From Ruminiclostridium sp. (GTDB lineage: Bacteria > Bacillota_A > Clostridia > Oscillospirales > Ruminococcaceae): a stretch of 21,942 nucleotides of DNA. Position numbers and translations under genes: made by a program. The stretch covers positions 1 through 21,942 of the forward strand of contig JAFZOA010000492.1 in NCBI GenBank assembly GCA_017550775.1, read 5' to 3'. A model generated the notes under the pieces. It searched no databases. It was given only the letters and a program-made list of their open reading frames with translations, and was not told where the DNA came from. This document shows positions 1 through 6,078 of the stretch, piece by piece (position 1 is the first letter of the stretch; the number at the start of each line of letters is the position of its first letter).

Positions 1-22
1 CACTCACCCCATTTCGTAATAT

Positions 23-2737
23 TTAAATTACAATATTATCCAAGACATGCGCTTCACGAAGTAATGAGATTCTGTTTTCCGGCAACTTCCCGCTACGGTA
101 CTTCCTGCGGCAGTCCGAGATCCAGTAATTCAGTTTCACTCCGCTGCTCCCTACCACATCTATCGGTATATTCAGATTCCCATGTTCTGCATAATAATCC
201 CTACAATCCTGCAACGCGCTTGTAAATTGCGCTTCCAATACATCCCATATCATTCCCAGAGACGTAAGCCTTTCTATTTGCTCCTTCGGTACAATTCCGG
301 CATGGTAACGGCTTCTTAAGCCTCTAACCCACATACCCAAAGGGAAATTATCCTCGGGACAAACATATCCACGCTTCGGATTGATATTTCCATATTCGTT
401 ATAAAATCTCAGCGCGTGTGAATAGCCCGTTTCAAAAGGATCAACATTCCATTCCATGCCTATTTTGTCAAGCAATTCTTTTTTATCCTTGCTTAATGTA
501 CCTTTTTTGAAATTTGTCCTTTGTGATACGATCCATTTATTAAGACATATCCCATTTGAAGCTCTTGTATTTTTAGGCAGCGATATATTTTTATGTTTTC
601 TATAGTATTCTGACAGCGAAGCATAGCACTCAAACCATTTTCTTTCATTGACAGATTGATGATTTTGTATTCCTATCGCTTCGAGCATCTCACACTGCTC
701 ATTTGTAAGTTTTCTTTTGGATTTTCCGAAATATGCTTTAAGCTGGTTCTCCCACCATATTTTCATCCATATTCCATCGCAGACCGTACCATTCGGTATA
801 TTCATGTGTAAATTCTTTTCATAGAATTTTTGAGCAAACGAATATGCTTTCAGCCATTTATCAGACGGTTCCAAATAAACACCTATATCTTGCAGTTGCT
901 TTATTTTATCCGAACTAAGCGTTCCGTTTCTGTATGCCGCAATTTGAGCCTGTTTCCAACTTCTCAGACTTCCGCCGGTCACGTTTTTCAGATCGATCGG
1001 TATCGGTTTATGCGGATTTTCAGTCATAAACTTCTTAAGAATTTCAAAGTTTTCAATCCATGTTCGCTCTTTTGAATATGTCCAATCCATTCCGACAGAG
1101 TTGAGCAGTTGTATCTGTTCATCACTCAGAAATGTTTTTTTATTACTACGATAACGCTTTCTCAGGTAGAAAATATAATTCCCCAAAGGGAAGCCGTTTT
1201 TATCCTTGTATGAGCACTGCGGAAGAAGATCACCATTAGTTTCAAAATAATCCTTGGCGCTCAAATATAAATTATTGAAGTTTATATCCTTAAGCGTTAT
1301 CCAGCGCATACCTAAAGCGTCTAGCTTTGCTTTTCTTTCTTCGTCAAGGCTTCCCGACGCTTGTCCGAGATATACCTGTCTCTGAGTATTGATCCAATTC
1401 TGGAGCGGATAGCCCTTGTATGTTGTTCCAACAGGCATTTCAATGCTGTGATCATGTGTTTCGTAGTAATCCTTCGCCAGTTCATACATCTGATCCCAGC
1501 TAGCTGAAAGGGTTTCATCAAGTTGTGCAAACAGCTTTTTGACATCAGCCACCTCGTCTATGATCTTGAACGTGTCATTTTCAATTAGGTCACTGCGTCC
1601 TGTTGCTTCATAAAACTGCACGGCATATTGAACTTCTTCTTGTATAGCTCCAATGCTGTATAGGTTTTCAACATTATTTACAATATCAAATATCAGTGGC
1701 ACTGAGGAGCCGGCAGCTGTAAGAGCACGTCCAATCTGCTGTTTATACACAATAGGTGAAACCGTCGGACGCAGTAGTATAACGCCGGAAATATTGTCAA
1801 TATGAATTCCCTCGTTAAGAGCATCTATACAGAATAATAATTTTAAATGATCGGGATCATTATCTGCTTTGAATTCATCGAACTGCTTATCCGCATTTCC
1901 ATCAAGAGAATAAACCTTATAGATGTGCGGCATCTCGTCTATGTTATAAAGCCACCCCTTGCATTTATCTACCATTTCAAGTAAATGTTCGTATGTGGAA
2001 CAAAACACGATAAACTTGGAGTCTATTGACTGTATATGTTTTCTGAATATTTCCCCTATGCCAACAGCATTACTTAACATTCTGCGGAGCTTATTCAAGT
2101 ATTCTTCTGCCAAATCACGGGTTATTTTTCTTTTACTGTTCTTGACTCTGCGCTCATATCTTTCAAAATCCTCTTGATATGAATATACAGACAGCACATA
2201 TTTTGGAGGCTTTATTATCCCAAGCATTATCGCCTCGCCCAGCGTCATTTCACTGGCAATGTTACCTGCAAATAATTCATCAGCCATATTGCGCTGATTG
2301 TCAAGATAACGAATAGCTGTAGCAGATAGTCCTAGTATCTTTGCGTCGAAATTATTCACTAATAATTTGACTATATTCTTATTCCACGCGGAGGCTCCGG
2401 TACGATGAAACTCGTCAATCACTACAATGCTATAATGCATATCCCGGACTTCTTCATCTGAGAGCATAGATAGCTTTGCGTAAGTCATGAACACTATGTT
2501 TTCAGGAACATAATCATTTGACACCTTTGCAAGGTTTTCAAGCTGTGTCTTGAAGATGTACTCCGACGGAGACAGCCAAAGAACAGTCTTATCGGGATTA
2601 TCCTCACAGAGCTTAAAGCCAATGAAAGATTTCCCGGTTCCTGTGGGGTGAATGACGCATGCTTTTCCGACCGCTTCAAGCATAGCTACAGCGGATTCAT
2701 AAGCCTCTTGGTTGTGCCTGAACAGTTCTATCGCCAT
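23..2737 (-). CDS. DEAD/DEAH-type superfamily 2 helicase with seven helicase-associated (HA) repeats
   Basis: A 904-residue protein. The first ~400 residues are a superfamily 2 helicase core: Walker A HPTGTGKS near residue 30, a DEFH box near 108, motif III SAT near 138, and motif VI QQIGRAL near 334. From about residue 415 to the end there are seven consecutive helicase-associated repeats of ~65-70 residues, each with an aromatic-rich start (YY or FY), a central G..L..W and an end like L..IGM.W. HA repeats are presumed nucleic-acid binding; the substrate and role are not known to me, and a host-defence or element-maintenance job is only a guess. The ATG at 2735-2737 is preceded by a purine-rich GAGGGGG ribosome binding site (2746-2752). 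The left inverted repeat of recombinase module 1 begins 21 bases upstream of the ATG, with no obvious promoter of its own between them. The gene is AT-rich compared with the operon at 6079-21549. It ends in TAA, so TAA acts as a normal stop here. Confidence 0.9.
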   Translation of the reverse strand: MAIELFRHNQEAYESAVAMLEAVGKACVIHPTGTGKSFIGFKLCEDNPDKTVLWLSPSEYIFKTQLENLAKVSNDYVPENIVFMTYAKLSMLSDEEVRDMHYSIVVIDEFHRTGASAWNKNIVKLLVNNFDAKILGLSATAIRYLDNQRNMADELFAGNIASEMTLGEAIMLGIIKPPKYVLSVYSYQEDFERYERRVKNSKRKITRDLAEEYLNKLRRMLSNAVGIGEIFRKHIQSIDSKFIVFCSTYEHLLEMVDKCKGWLYNIDEMPHIYKVYSLDGNADKQFDEFKADNDPDHLKLLFCIDALNEGIHIDNISGVILLRPTVSPIVYKQQIGRALTAAGSSVPLIFDIVNNVENLYSIGAIQEEVQYAVQFYEATGRSDLIENDTFKIIDEVADVKKLFAQLDETLSASWDQMYELAKDYYETHDHSIEMPVGTTYKGYPLQNWINTQRQVYLGQASGSLDEERKAKLDALGMRWITLKDINFNNLYLSAKDYFETNGDLLPQCSYKDKNGFPLGNYIFYLRKRYRSNKKTFLSDEQIQLLNSVGMDWTYSKERTWIENFEILKKFMTENPHKPIPIDLKNVTGGSLRSWKQAQIAAYRNGTLSSDKIKQLQDIGVYLEPSDKWLKAYSFAQKFYEKNLHMNIPNGTVCDGIWMKIWWENQLKAYFGKSKRKLTNEQCEMLEAIGIQNHQSVNERKWFECYASLSEYYRKHKNISLPKNTRASNGICLNKWIVSQRTNFKKGTLSKDKKELLDKIGMEWNVDPFETGYSHALRFYNEYGNINPKRGYVCPEDNFPLGMWVRGLRSRYHAGIVPKEQIERLTSLGMIWDVLEAQFTSALQDCRDYYAEHGNLNIPIDVVGSSGVKLNYWISDCRRKYRSGKLPENRISLLREAHVLDNIVI

Positions 2738-2748
2738 GCTACTCGCCC

Positions 2749-2812
2749 CCTCAAAAACTTTCGCAAAATTCTTAATTTCAAGACAAAATCCGATAAAACG
2801 CAGTTTTTGAGG
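2749..2812 (-). promoter_or_regulatory. Potential hairpin that would hide the helicase ribosome binding site in the present orientation
   Basis: CCTCAAAAACT at 2749-2759 is repeated exactly as its reverse complement at 2802-2812. In a minus-strand transcript reading out of the recombinase gene, an 11-bp, AU-rich stem with a 42-nt loop could form, burying the GAGG part (2749-2752) of the helicase ribosome binding site. The upstream arm lies inside the putative invertible segment and the downstream arm outside it, so the hairpin would exist in only one orientation. No T-run follows, so it is not an intrinsic terminator. Stability was not computed. Confidence 0.35.
2759..2775. repeat. Left inverted repeat of recombinase module 1
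   Basis: TTTCGCAAAATTCTTAA here is matched exactly, in inverse orientation, at 4109-4125. With one extra A in the right copy the similarity extends to a shared TTT (to 2778 on the left). The pair brackets a tyrosine recombinase gene and an outward promoter. The 20-base version, TTTCGCAAAATTCTTAATTT, agrees at 15 of 20 positions with the inverted repeat of module 2. It is interpreted as a recombinase crossover site. Confidence 0.75.
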
Positions 2813-2857
2813 TGTCTTATTTGGCTTTTATTGACGGTATTTTGACGTTTACTCCCG

Positions 2858-3940
2858 TCATGCCACCCAAGTGAGCTTGTCCATAAATTCCTTCTTCCTG
2901 TCCAGAGAAGAATGCACATAACGGTTAAGCGTAATCTCAACGGAATTGTGACCGAGAATCTCGGAAAGCGTCTTAACGTCAAATCCAAGAGCTATGCACT
3001 TACTCGCCATTACATGGCGCAGGCTATGATAGTGGACTGACGGGAGATTTACGTTTTTAAGAATGCGAGCAAACCTGTTCTGCATAGTGCGAGGTTCTAC
3101 GGGCTTAATTGTTCCGGAAAGAACGTAGTTATCTGCTCTGCCCGCGAACGCTATGAGCTTCTCCATAAGACATTCCGGGATAGGTATAGTTCTGGCGGAA
3201 CTCTGGCTTTTAGGCTCTGTTATCACAAGTTTAGTCCTTTTGTTGCAATCGTTGGTCTGAATCCTCTGAATTGTTTTACTGACGGTCAATGTACGTTTTT
3301 CAAGGTCTATATCTTTCCATTGAAGCGCACAGAGTTCTCCTATACGGATACCGGTATAAAGACTTATGGATATACCGAGAGTTGTCAGCGATGGATTCCT
3401 GTCAATGTACGATTTTAATTGTACTTGCTGACTTTCAGACAATATTTTAATCTCCGGTTTCATACGCTTTGGCATGATGATACCGGAGATATTATTTTTT
3501 ATGCTATATGCGGAGCCGGCATATCTAATCATCGACTTCAATAATACGACAACATCAGATATGTAGCGTTCGGACAGTCTTTTTTCTCGCATTTTATTCA
3601 TGAGATCATAAACGTTCTGCGGTTTTAATGAGCAGCACTCTATTCTTCCTAATGCCGGAATGATGTGAGTTTCAAGCTTCATTTTGTAATTCGAGACTGT
3701 TGAAGCCTTTAACAGTGGGGCTTTAACTGTTATGTACTCTTCGGCAAGCTCCATGACCGTCATTTCCGTTACAGTGTATTCCTCTGGCGGTTCCGTAAAC
3801 ATCTTAGCTTTGAGCTCCGCAGATTCCTTGGTTTTGCCATAAAAAGAGCGATATTTTCGCTTATTCTCGCCTTTTTCATGTGTATAAATACGAACCTCCC
3901 AGCGACCGTCTTTGCGTCGATATGCGCTTATGTTATACAT
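2858..3940 (-). CDS. Tyrosine recombinase (phage integrase family), module 1
   Basis: A 360-residue recombinase of usual family length. An AP2-like/arm-binding N-terminus (YRRKDGRWEVRI) is followed by a SAM-like core-binding region (~60-165) and the catalytic domain. Visible active-site residues are Arg in GIRIGEL (~199), His and Arg in HSLRH (~304), the His of LGHNSVEIT (~329) and the nucleophile Tyr in LNRYVH (~342). The start codon is fixed by GGAGG at 3947-3951, six bases before the ATG. It is a clear paralogue of the recombinase at 4796-5875: the C-terminal ~50 residues are almost identical and DNA similarity persists there. It lies wholly between inverted repeats, which suggests its job is inverting its own segment. 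It could instead be an element integrase, but no att-like direct repeats were recognised. Confidence 0.93.
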   Translation of the reverse strand: MYNISAYRRKDGRWEVRIYTHEKGENKRKYRSFYGKTKESAELKAKMFTEPPEEYTVTEMTVMELAEEYITVKAPLLKASTVSNYKMKLETHIIPALGRIECCSLKPQNVYDLMNKMREKRLSERYISDVVVLLKSMIRYAGSAYSIKNNISGIIMPKRMKPEIKILSESQQVQLKSYIDRNPSLTTLGISISLYTGIRIGELCALQWKDIDLEKRTLTVSKTIQRIQTNDCNKRTKLVITEPKSQSSARTIPIPECLMEKLIAFAGRADNYVLSGTIKPVEPRTMQNRFARILKNVNLPSVHYHSLRHVMASKCIALGFDVKTLSEILGHNSVEITLNRYVHSSLDRKKEFMDKLTWVA

Positions 3941-3958
3941 AATTTACCTCCGTTTTAG

Positions 3959-4007
3959 GAAATTGACAGATGAATTGTGCAAAACTACAAAATTTACTGT
4001 CAATTTC
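3959..4007. promoter_or_regulatory. Operator-like inverted repeat with overlapping convergent promoter elements upstream of recombinase 1
   Basis: GAAATTGACAG (3959-3969) and CTGTCAATTTC (3997-4007) are exact 11-bp inverted copies separated by 27 bases, and each contains TTGACA on one strand. On the minus strand, TTGACA (3998-4003) with an 18-base gap to CACAAT (3974-3979) is a plausible promoter for the recombinase. On the plus strand, TTGACA (3963-3968) with a 17-base gap to TACAAA (3986-3991) is a second candidate. The symmetry suggests a dimeric regulator site or autoregulation. The -10 boxes are poor, so the promoter assignment is tentative. Confidence 0.4.
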
Positions 4008-4069
4008 AGTTAAAAATGAAATAAGGCTTGACATTTTGCTCAAATTTTGATAAGATATTTGTGCAAAAC
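3975..4069. repeat. Pair of TTGTGCAAAAC direct repeats upstream of recombinase 1
   Basis: TTGTGCAAAAC occurs at 3975-3985 and 4059-4069, 84 bases apart, about eight helical turns. Each is followed by a similar AT-rich stretch (ACAAAATTT and ATAAAATTA). The repeat resembles the outer half of the module 1 inverted repeat (TTTCGCAAAAT), so these may be accessory recombinase-binding or autoregulatory sites. The second copy lies just downstream of the outward promoter. Confidence 0.5.
4028..4056 (+). promoter_or_regulatory. Outward-facing sigma70-type promoter of module 1
   Basis: A consensus TTGACA (4028-4033), a 17-base spacer and TAAGAT (4051-4056) on the plus strand. It is divergent from the recombinase and points to the right inverted repeat 53 bases further on, then straight into a terminator. 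It has no sense-strand gene to serve as drawn, since the next gene (SLOG) is on the opposite strand. Inversion of the segment would aim it at the helicase start at 2737. Confidence 0.65.
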
Positions 4070-4108
4070 CATAAAATTACACTTATTTATATATAGCATA
4101 TCACAAAT

Positions 4109-4125
4109 TTAAGAATTTTGCGAAA
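4109..4125. repeat. Right inverted repeat of recombinase module 1
   Basis: TTAAGAATTTTGCGAAA, the exact reverse complement of 2759-2775. Immediately outside it, starting at 4126, is the 5' arm of a rho-independent terminator, the same layout as at the right end of module 2. Confidence 0.75.
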
Positions 4126-4163
4126 ATCCGGCGCGGTCATCTAAGTCCCCGTCGGGTATTTTT
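4126..4163 (+). terminator. Rho-independent terminator just outside module 1
   Basis: ATCCGGCG (4126-4133) pairs with CGTCGGGT (4150-4157) as an 8-bp stem with two G-U pairs, followed by ATTTTTATT. It abuts the right inverted repeat and would stop transcription from the promoter at 4028-4056. The T-run overlaps the stop codon of the SLOG gene on the other strand. It may also work weakly in the minus direction, with GGATTTT following the stem. Confidence 0.55.
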
Positions 4164-4626
4164 ATTCCGCAAGATTAATTATCATTATCCCTTTTTTCTC
4201 CGCAAATCTCACAGTCTGACCCGTCCCGCTCCGCCGGTTATTACAATAGCAAACACAGCAGTCCGCGAGCTCTACCAGCCTCTCATTCCTGCGCTTCATA
4301 CAGTCATCGGTATAATGCTCGGACAGCACGTTCACACTGTCCGCAGCTTGCAGTATCTTCATATACCTCTCGACCTGCGATCTGTTCCAACCCTTGACCT
4401 GTTCTTCCGGCGGGCATGGCAACAGACAGTGTAACTGTATATCTCTGCAAACGGATTTCAGTTCTAAAACTATCTCAGCGCAAAACATATCCCAGCCCAA
4501 AGCCATTCCATCGACGAAGGTGTCTACGCCTTGTCCGATAAGCTCTATAAGCGTATCTTTCAGCTTTTTTCGCAGGTCATCATCATATTTCCCTATTCTG
4601 TGACCTGTAAAGCAACAACTTTTCAC
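4162..4626 (-). CDS. SLOG-family protein (DUF1273/YpsA-like)
   Basis: A 154-residue protein with hallmarks of the DUF1273 branch of the SLOG (Rossmann-like) superfamily: N-terminal CCFTGHR, then DGMALGWDMFCAEIVLELK near residues 39-57, and near the end SGTGQTVRFAEKKG followed by a hydrophobic strand (IMIINL). SLOG domains bind nucleotide-derived ligands, and members occur in mobile elements and in NAD-linked defence pathways; the ligand and role here are unknown. The start is GTG (4624-4626), chosen because AGAGGA at 4634-4639 lies seven bases upstream and KSCCFTGHR follows directly. No good minus-strand promoter is visible between it and the left inverted repeat of module 2 (4706-4725). Expression may therefore depend on module 2 or on read-through from recombinase 2. 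Confidence 0.88.
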   Translation of the reverse strand: MKSCCFTGHRIGKYDDDLRKKLKDTLIELIGQGVDTFVDGMALGWDMFCAEIVLELKSVCRDIQLHCLLPCPPEEQVKGWNRSQVERYMKILQAADSVNVLSEHYTDDCMKRRNERLVELADCCVCYCNNRRSGTGQTVRFAEKKGIMIINLAE

Positions 4627-4647
4627 AGCAAAATCCTCTCATGGCGG

Positions 4648-4676
4648 TAGATAACGCAGGCATCATGTGGTATAAT
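4648..4676 (+). promoter_or_regulatory. Extended -10 promoter pointing into module 2 from outside
   Basis: TGGTATAAT (4668-4676) is an extended -10 box, with a weak TAGATA -35 (4648-4653) at 17-base spacing, on the plus strand. The surrounding 17 bases (4668-4684) match 15 of 17 with 5925-5941, the outward promoter inside module 2. As drawn it would transcribe antisense to recombinase 2; after inversion it would read recombinase 2 in sense. GGAGG at 4766-4770 and an ATG at 4775 open a five-codon reading frame downstream, probably by chance. Confidence 0.45.
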
Positions 4677-4705
4677 AAGCACAGCGTTTTCCGGTGATCG
4701 CAGTT

Positions 4706-4725
4706 TTTCGTAAAATAGTCCATTT
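4706..4725. repeat. Left inverted repeat of recombinase module 2
   Basis: TTTCGTAAAATAGTCCATTT, whose exact reverse complement lies at 5970-5989 (20 of 20 bases). The outer TTTCG.AAAAT and inner ATTT are shared with the module 1 repeats. It lies 79 bases upstream of the SLOG start codon. It is interpreted as a crossover site for the enclosed recombinase. Confidence 0.8.
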
Positions 4726-4795
4726 ACTGCAAAAGCAACGACAAAAACGATAACCACGCACATCCGGAGGTCATATGAATACGAACTGCTGACAA

Positions 4796-5875
4796 TCACG
4801 CCGCCACCTTGACCATATCCATGAAAGCCCGCTTTCTGTCAAGCGAAGAATGAACATAACGGTTAAGCGTAATCTCCACGGAACTGTGACCAAGTATCTC
4901 CGATAGAGTCTTTACATCAAATCCGAGAGCTATACATCTGCTTGCCATAGCATGACGGGTCGAATGGAACGTTACTGACGGGCATTTTGCTTTTTTCAGA
5001 GTTGCCGCAAATCTATACTGTACTGTACGCGGTTCGACGGGCCTGTATTTACCGGATAAAACATACTTTTCTGCACTGTCTTTGAACTGTTCGAGCATCG
5101 TAATCAGACATTCGGGGATAGGAATAACGCGCACGGAGCTTTGACTTTTCGGCGGTGTTACAACAAGCTTTGTCTTGCTTTTTCCATTGTAATTCTTTAT
5201 GCGCTGAACCGTCTTATTCACCGTTATAGTGCGGTTTTCAAGGTCAATATTCTTCCATTGAAGCGCACAAAGCTCCCCGATACGCATACCGGTATGCAGT
5301 GCCAGCGTTATACCGAGCGCGTTAAGGTCAAAACCGGTTTCGAGATATGCCATAAGCCGAGCCTGTTCATTACTTGACAGCACCTTGATCTCCGACTTGT
5401 TGAGCTTCGGCATGACGAGACCTTCAAGACAGTTATTTATCCCGTAAGCACGGCTCCCATAGCGATACACGGACTTCAAAAGCACAATAATATCCGCTAT
5501 ATACCGCGCTGAGAGCCCAGCTTTCATCTTATTTTCAATAAAAGCATATACATCACGGGCTTTGAGCTCACAGCACTTCATTTCTCCGAAAGCGGGAATG
5601 AGGTGCTTTTCCGCTTTCAGCCTATAATTTGCCTCGCTTGATTCTTTCAGGCGGGGCTTTATTGTCGATATATATTCAAGCGTCAGATCTCTGACGGTCA
5701 TTTCCGTTAAACAAGCATTGTTCGCGGATATATCGCGAGCCGCAAGCATCTTATACTCCGCTTCTTCCGCCGTATTCCCATAATAAGAGCGGTAACGGCG
5801 TTTTCCGTTCTCGTCCTTGCCGAGCGATATGCGGGCTTCATAACGTCCGTCCTTGCGCATATATACATTTCTCAT
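4796..5875 (-). CDS. Tyrosine recombinase (phage integrase family), module 2
   Basis: About 359 residues, paralogous to the recombinase at 2858-3940 over its whole length. Catalytic residues visible are Arg in GMRIGEL, His and Arg in HSTRH, the His of LGHSSVEIT and Tyr in LNRYVH. I chose the ATG at 5873-5875 (MRNVYMRKDGRYE). The AGGAG at 5885-5889 is about nine bases upstream of it but only three from the alternative ATG at 5879-5881, and this start aligns with the paralogue. The gene lies wholly inside the 20-bp inverted repeats and likely acts on them. On the minus strand it is upstream of the SLOG gene with no clear terminator between, so read-through is possible. Its C-terminal coding DNA is closely similar to that of the paralogue, indicating duplication of the module. 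Confidence 0.93.
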   Translation of the reverse strand: MRNVYMRKDGRYEARISLGKDENGKRRYRSYYGNTAEEAEYKMLAARDISANNACLTEMTVRDLTLEYISTIKPRLKESSEANYRLKAEKHLIPAFGEMKCCELKARDVYAFIENKMKAGLSARYIADIIVLLKSVYRYGSRAYGINNCLEGLVMPKLNKSEIKVLSSNEQARLMAYLETGFDLNALGITLALHTGMRIGELCALQWKNIDLENRTITVNKTVQRIKNYNGKSKTKLVVTPPKSQSSVRVIPIPECLITMLEQFKDSAEKYVLSGKYRPVEPRTVQYRFAATLKKAKCPSVTFHSTRHAMASRCIALGFDVKTLSEILGHSSVEITLNRYVHSSLDRKRAFMDMVKVAA

Positions 5876-5904
5876 AATCATAATCTCCTTTTGTCTGAAA
5901 ACAA

Positions 5905-5933
5905 TTGACTTTTCTGCGGTTTTCTGGTATAAT
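5905..5933 (+). promoter_or_regulatory. Strong outward-facing sigma70-type promoter of module 2
   Basis: TTGACT (5905-5910), a 17-base spacer and a perfect TATAAT (5928-5933) preceded by TGG, an extended -10. Transcription would begin near 5940, cross the right inverted repeat (5970-5989) and meet the terminator at 5987-6031, giving a transcript of only ~90 nt. There is no plus-strand gene for it as drawn. If the segment inverts it faces the SLOG gene. A stand-alone small RNA promoter is the alternative. Confidence 0.75.
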
Positions 5934-5969
5934 GATCACAGATTTTAATTCCCATATTTCATTATCATA

Positions 5970-5989
5970 AAATGGACTATTTTACGAAA
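5970..5989. repeat. Right inverted repeat of recombinase module 2
   Basis: AAATGGACTATTTTACGAAA, the exact reverse complement of 4706-4725. Its last three bases (AAA) may also contribute to the base of the adjoining terminator stem. Confidence 0.8.
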
Positions 5990-6031
5990 CGCCGGTGTAT
6001 TTTTCTCTTATCTGCACCGGCGGCGTTTTTT
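5987..6031 (+). terminator. Rho-independent terminator just outside module 2
   Basis: CGCCGGTG (5990-5997) pairs perfectly with CACCGGCG (6015-6022). An alternative longer pairing uses AAACGCC with GGCGTTT. A run of six T (6026-6031) follows. It would end the short transcript from the promoter at 5905-5933 and insulate the promoter from the operon's 3' end. Confidence 0.8.
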
Positions 6032-6062
6032 AAAAAGGCGGCAAGCAATAGCACCTGCCGCC
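6032..6062 (-). terminator. Rho-independent terminator of the large minus-strand operon
   Basis: GGCGGCA (6037-6043) and TGCCGCC (6056-6062) form a perfect 7-bp stem. Read on the minus strand it is followed by CC-free TTTTT (the A-run at 6032-6036). It lies 17 bases past the stop codon of the small gene at 6079-6306 and back to back with the plus-strand terminator. Confidence 0.8.
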
Positions 6063-6078
6063 GTGACGGTAATTTCCG

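Larger units (their letters stand above)
2759..4125. other. Putative invertible DNA segment (module 1) carrying its own recombinase and an outward promoter
   Basis: About 1.37 kb bounded by 17-bp perfect inverted repeats. Inside are a minus-strand tyrosine recombinase and, divergent from it near the right end, a plus-strand promoter at 4028-4056. Immediately right of the segment is a plus-direction terminator (4126-4163), and 21 bases to the left is the helicase start codon. In the orientation shown the promoter runs into the terminator. Inversion would place the same promoter upstream of the helicase, with a predicted leader of roughly 80-85 nt. The arrangement is seen in the sequence; the inversion is inferred. 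Confidence 0.65.
4706..5989. other. Putative invertible DNA segment (module 2) carrying its own recombinase and an outward promoter
   Basis: About 1.28 kb bounded by 20-bp perfect inverted repeats. Inside are a minus-strand tyrosine recombinase and a strong divergent promoter (5905-5933) facing right. Right outside is a strong terminator (5987-6031), and left outside is the SLOG gene start. The order of parts is identical to module 1. Inversion would direct the promoter at the SLOG gene with a leader of roughly 125-130 nt. The inversion is inferred; the architecture is directly visible. Confidence 0.7.

Noticed and set aside
4775..4792. Five-codon reading frame MNTNC with GGAGG upstream on the plus strand
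   Set aside because: Too short to support, lies antisense to the end of the recombinase region, and no downstream gene depends on it.
2858..5875. The two recombinases as a cooperating integrase pair for the element's own integration
   Set aside because: Each lies inside its own inverted repeat pair, and no direct att-like duplication or tRNA gene was recognised nearby. Not excluded, but a weaker reading.
2759..5989. Inverted repeats as ends of two insertion sequences or transposons
   Set aside because: The enclosed genes are tyrosine recombinases rather than DDE transposases, no target-site duplications flank the repeats (the bases beside each pair differ), and each has a terminator on one side and a gene start on the other.
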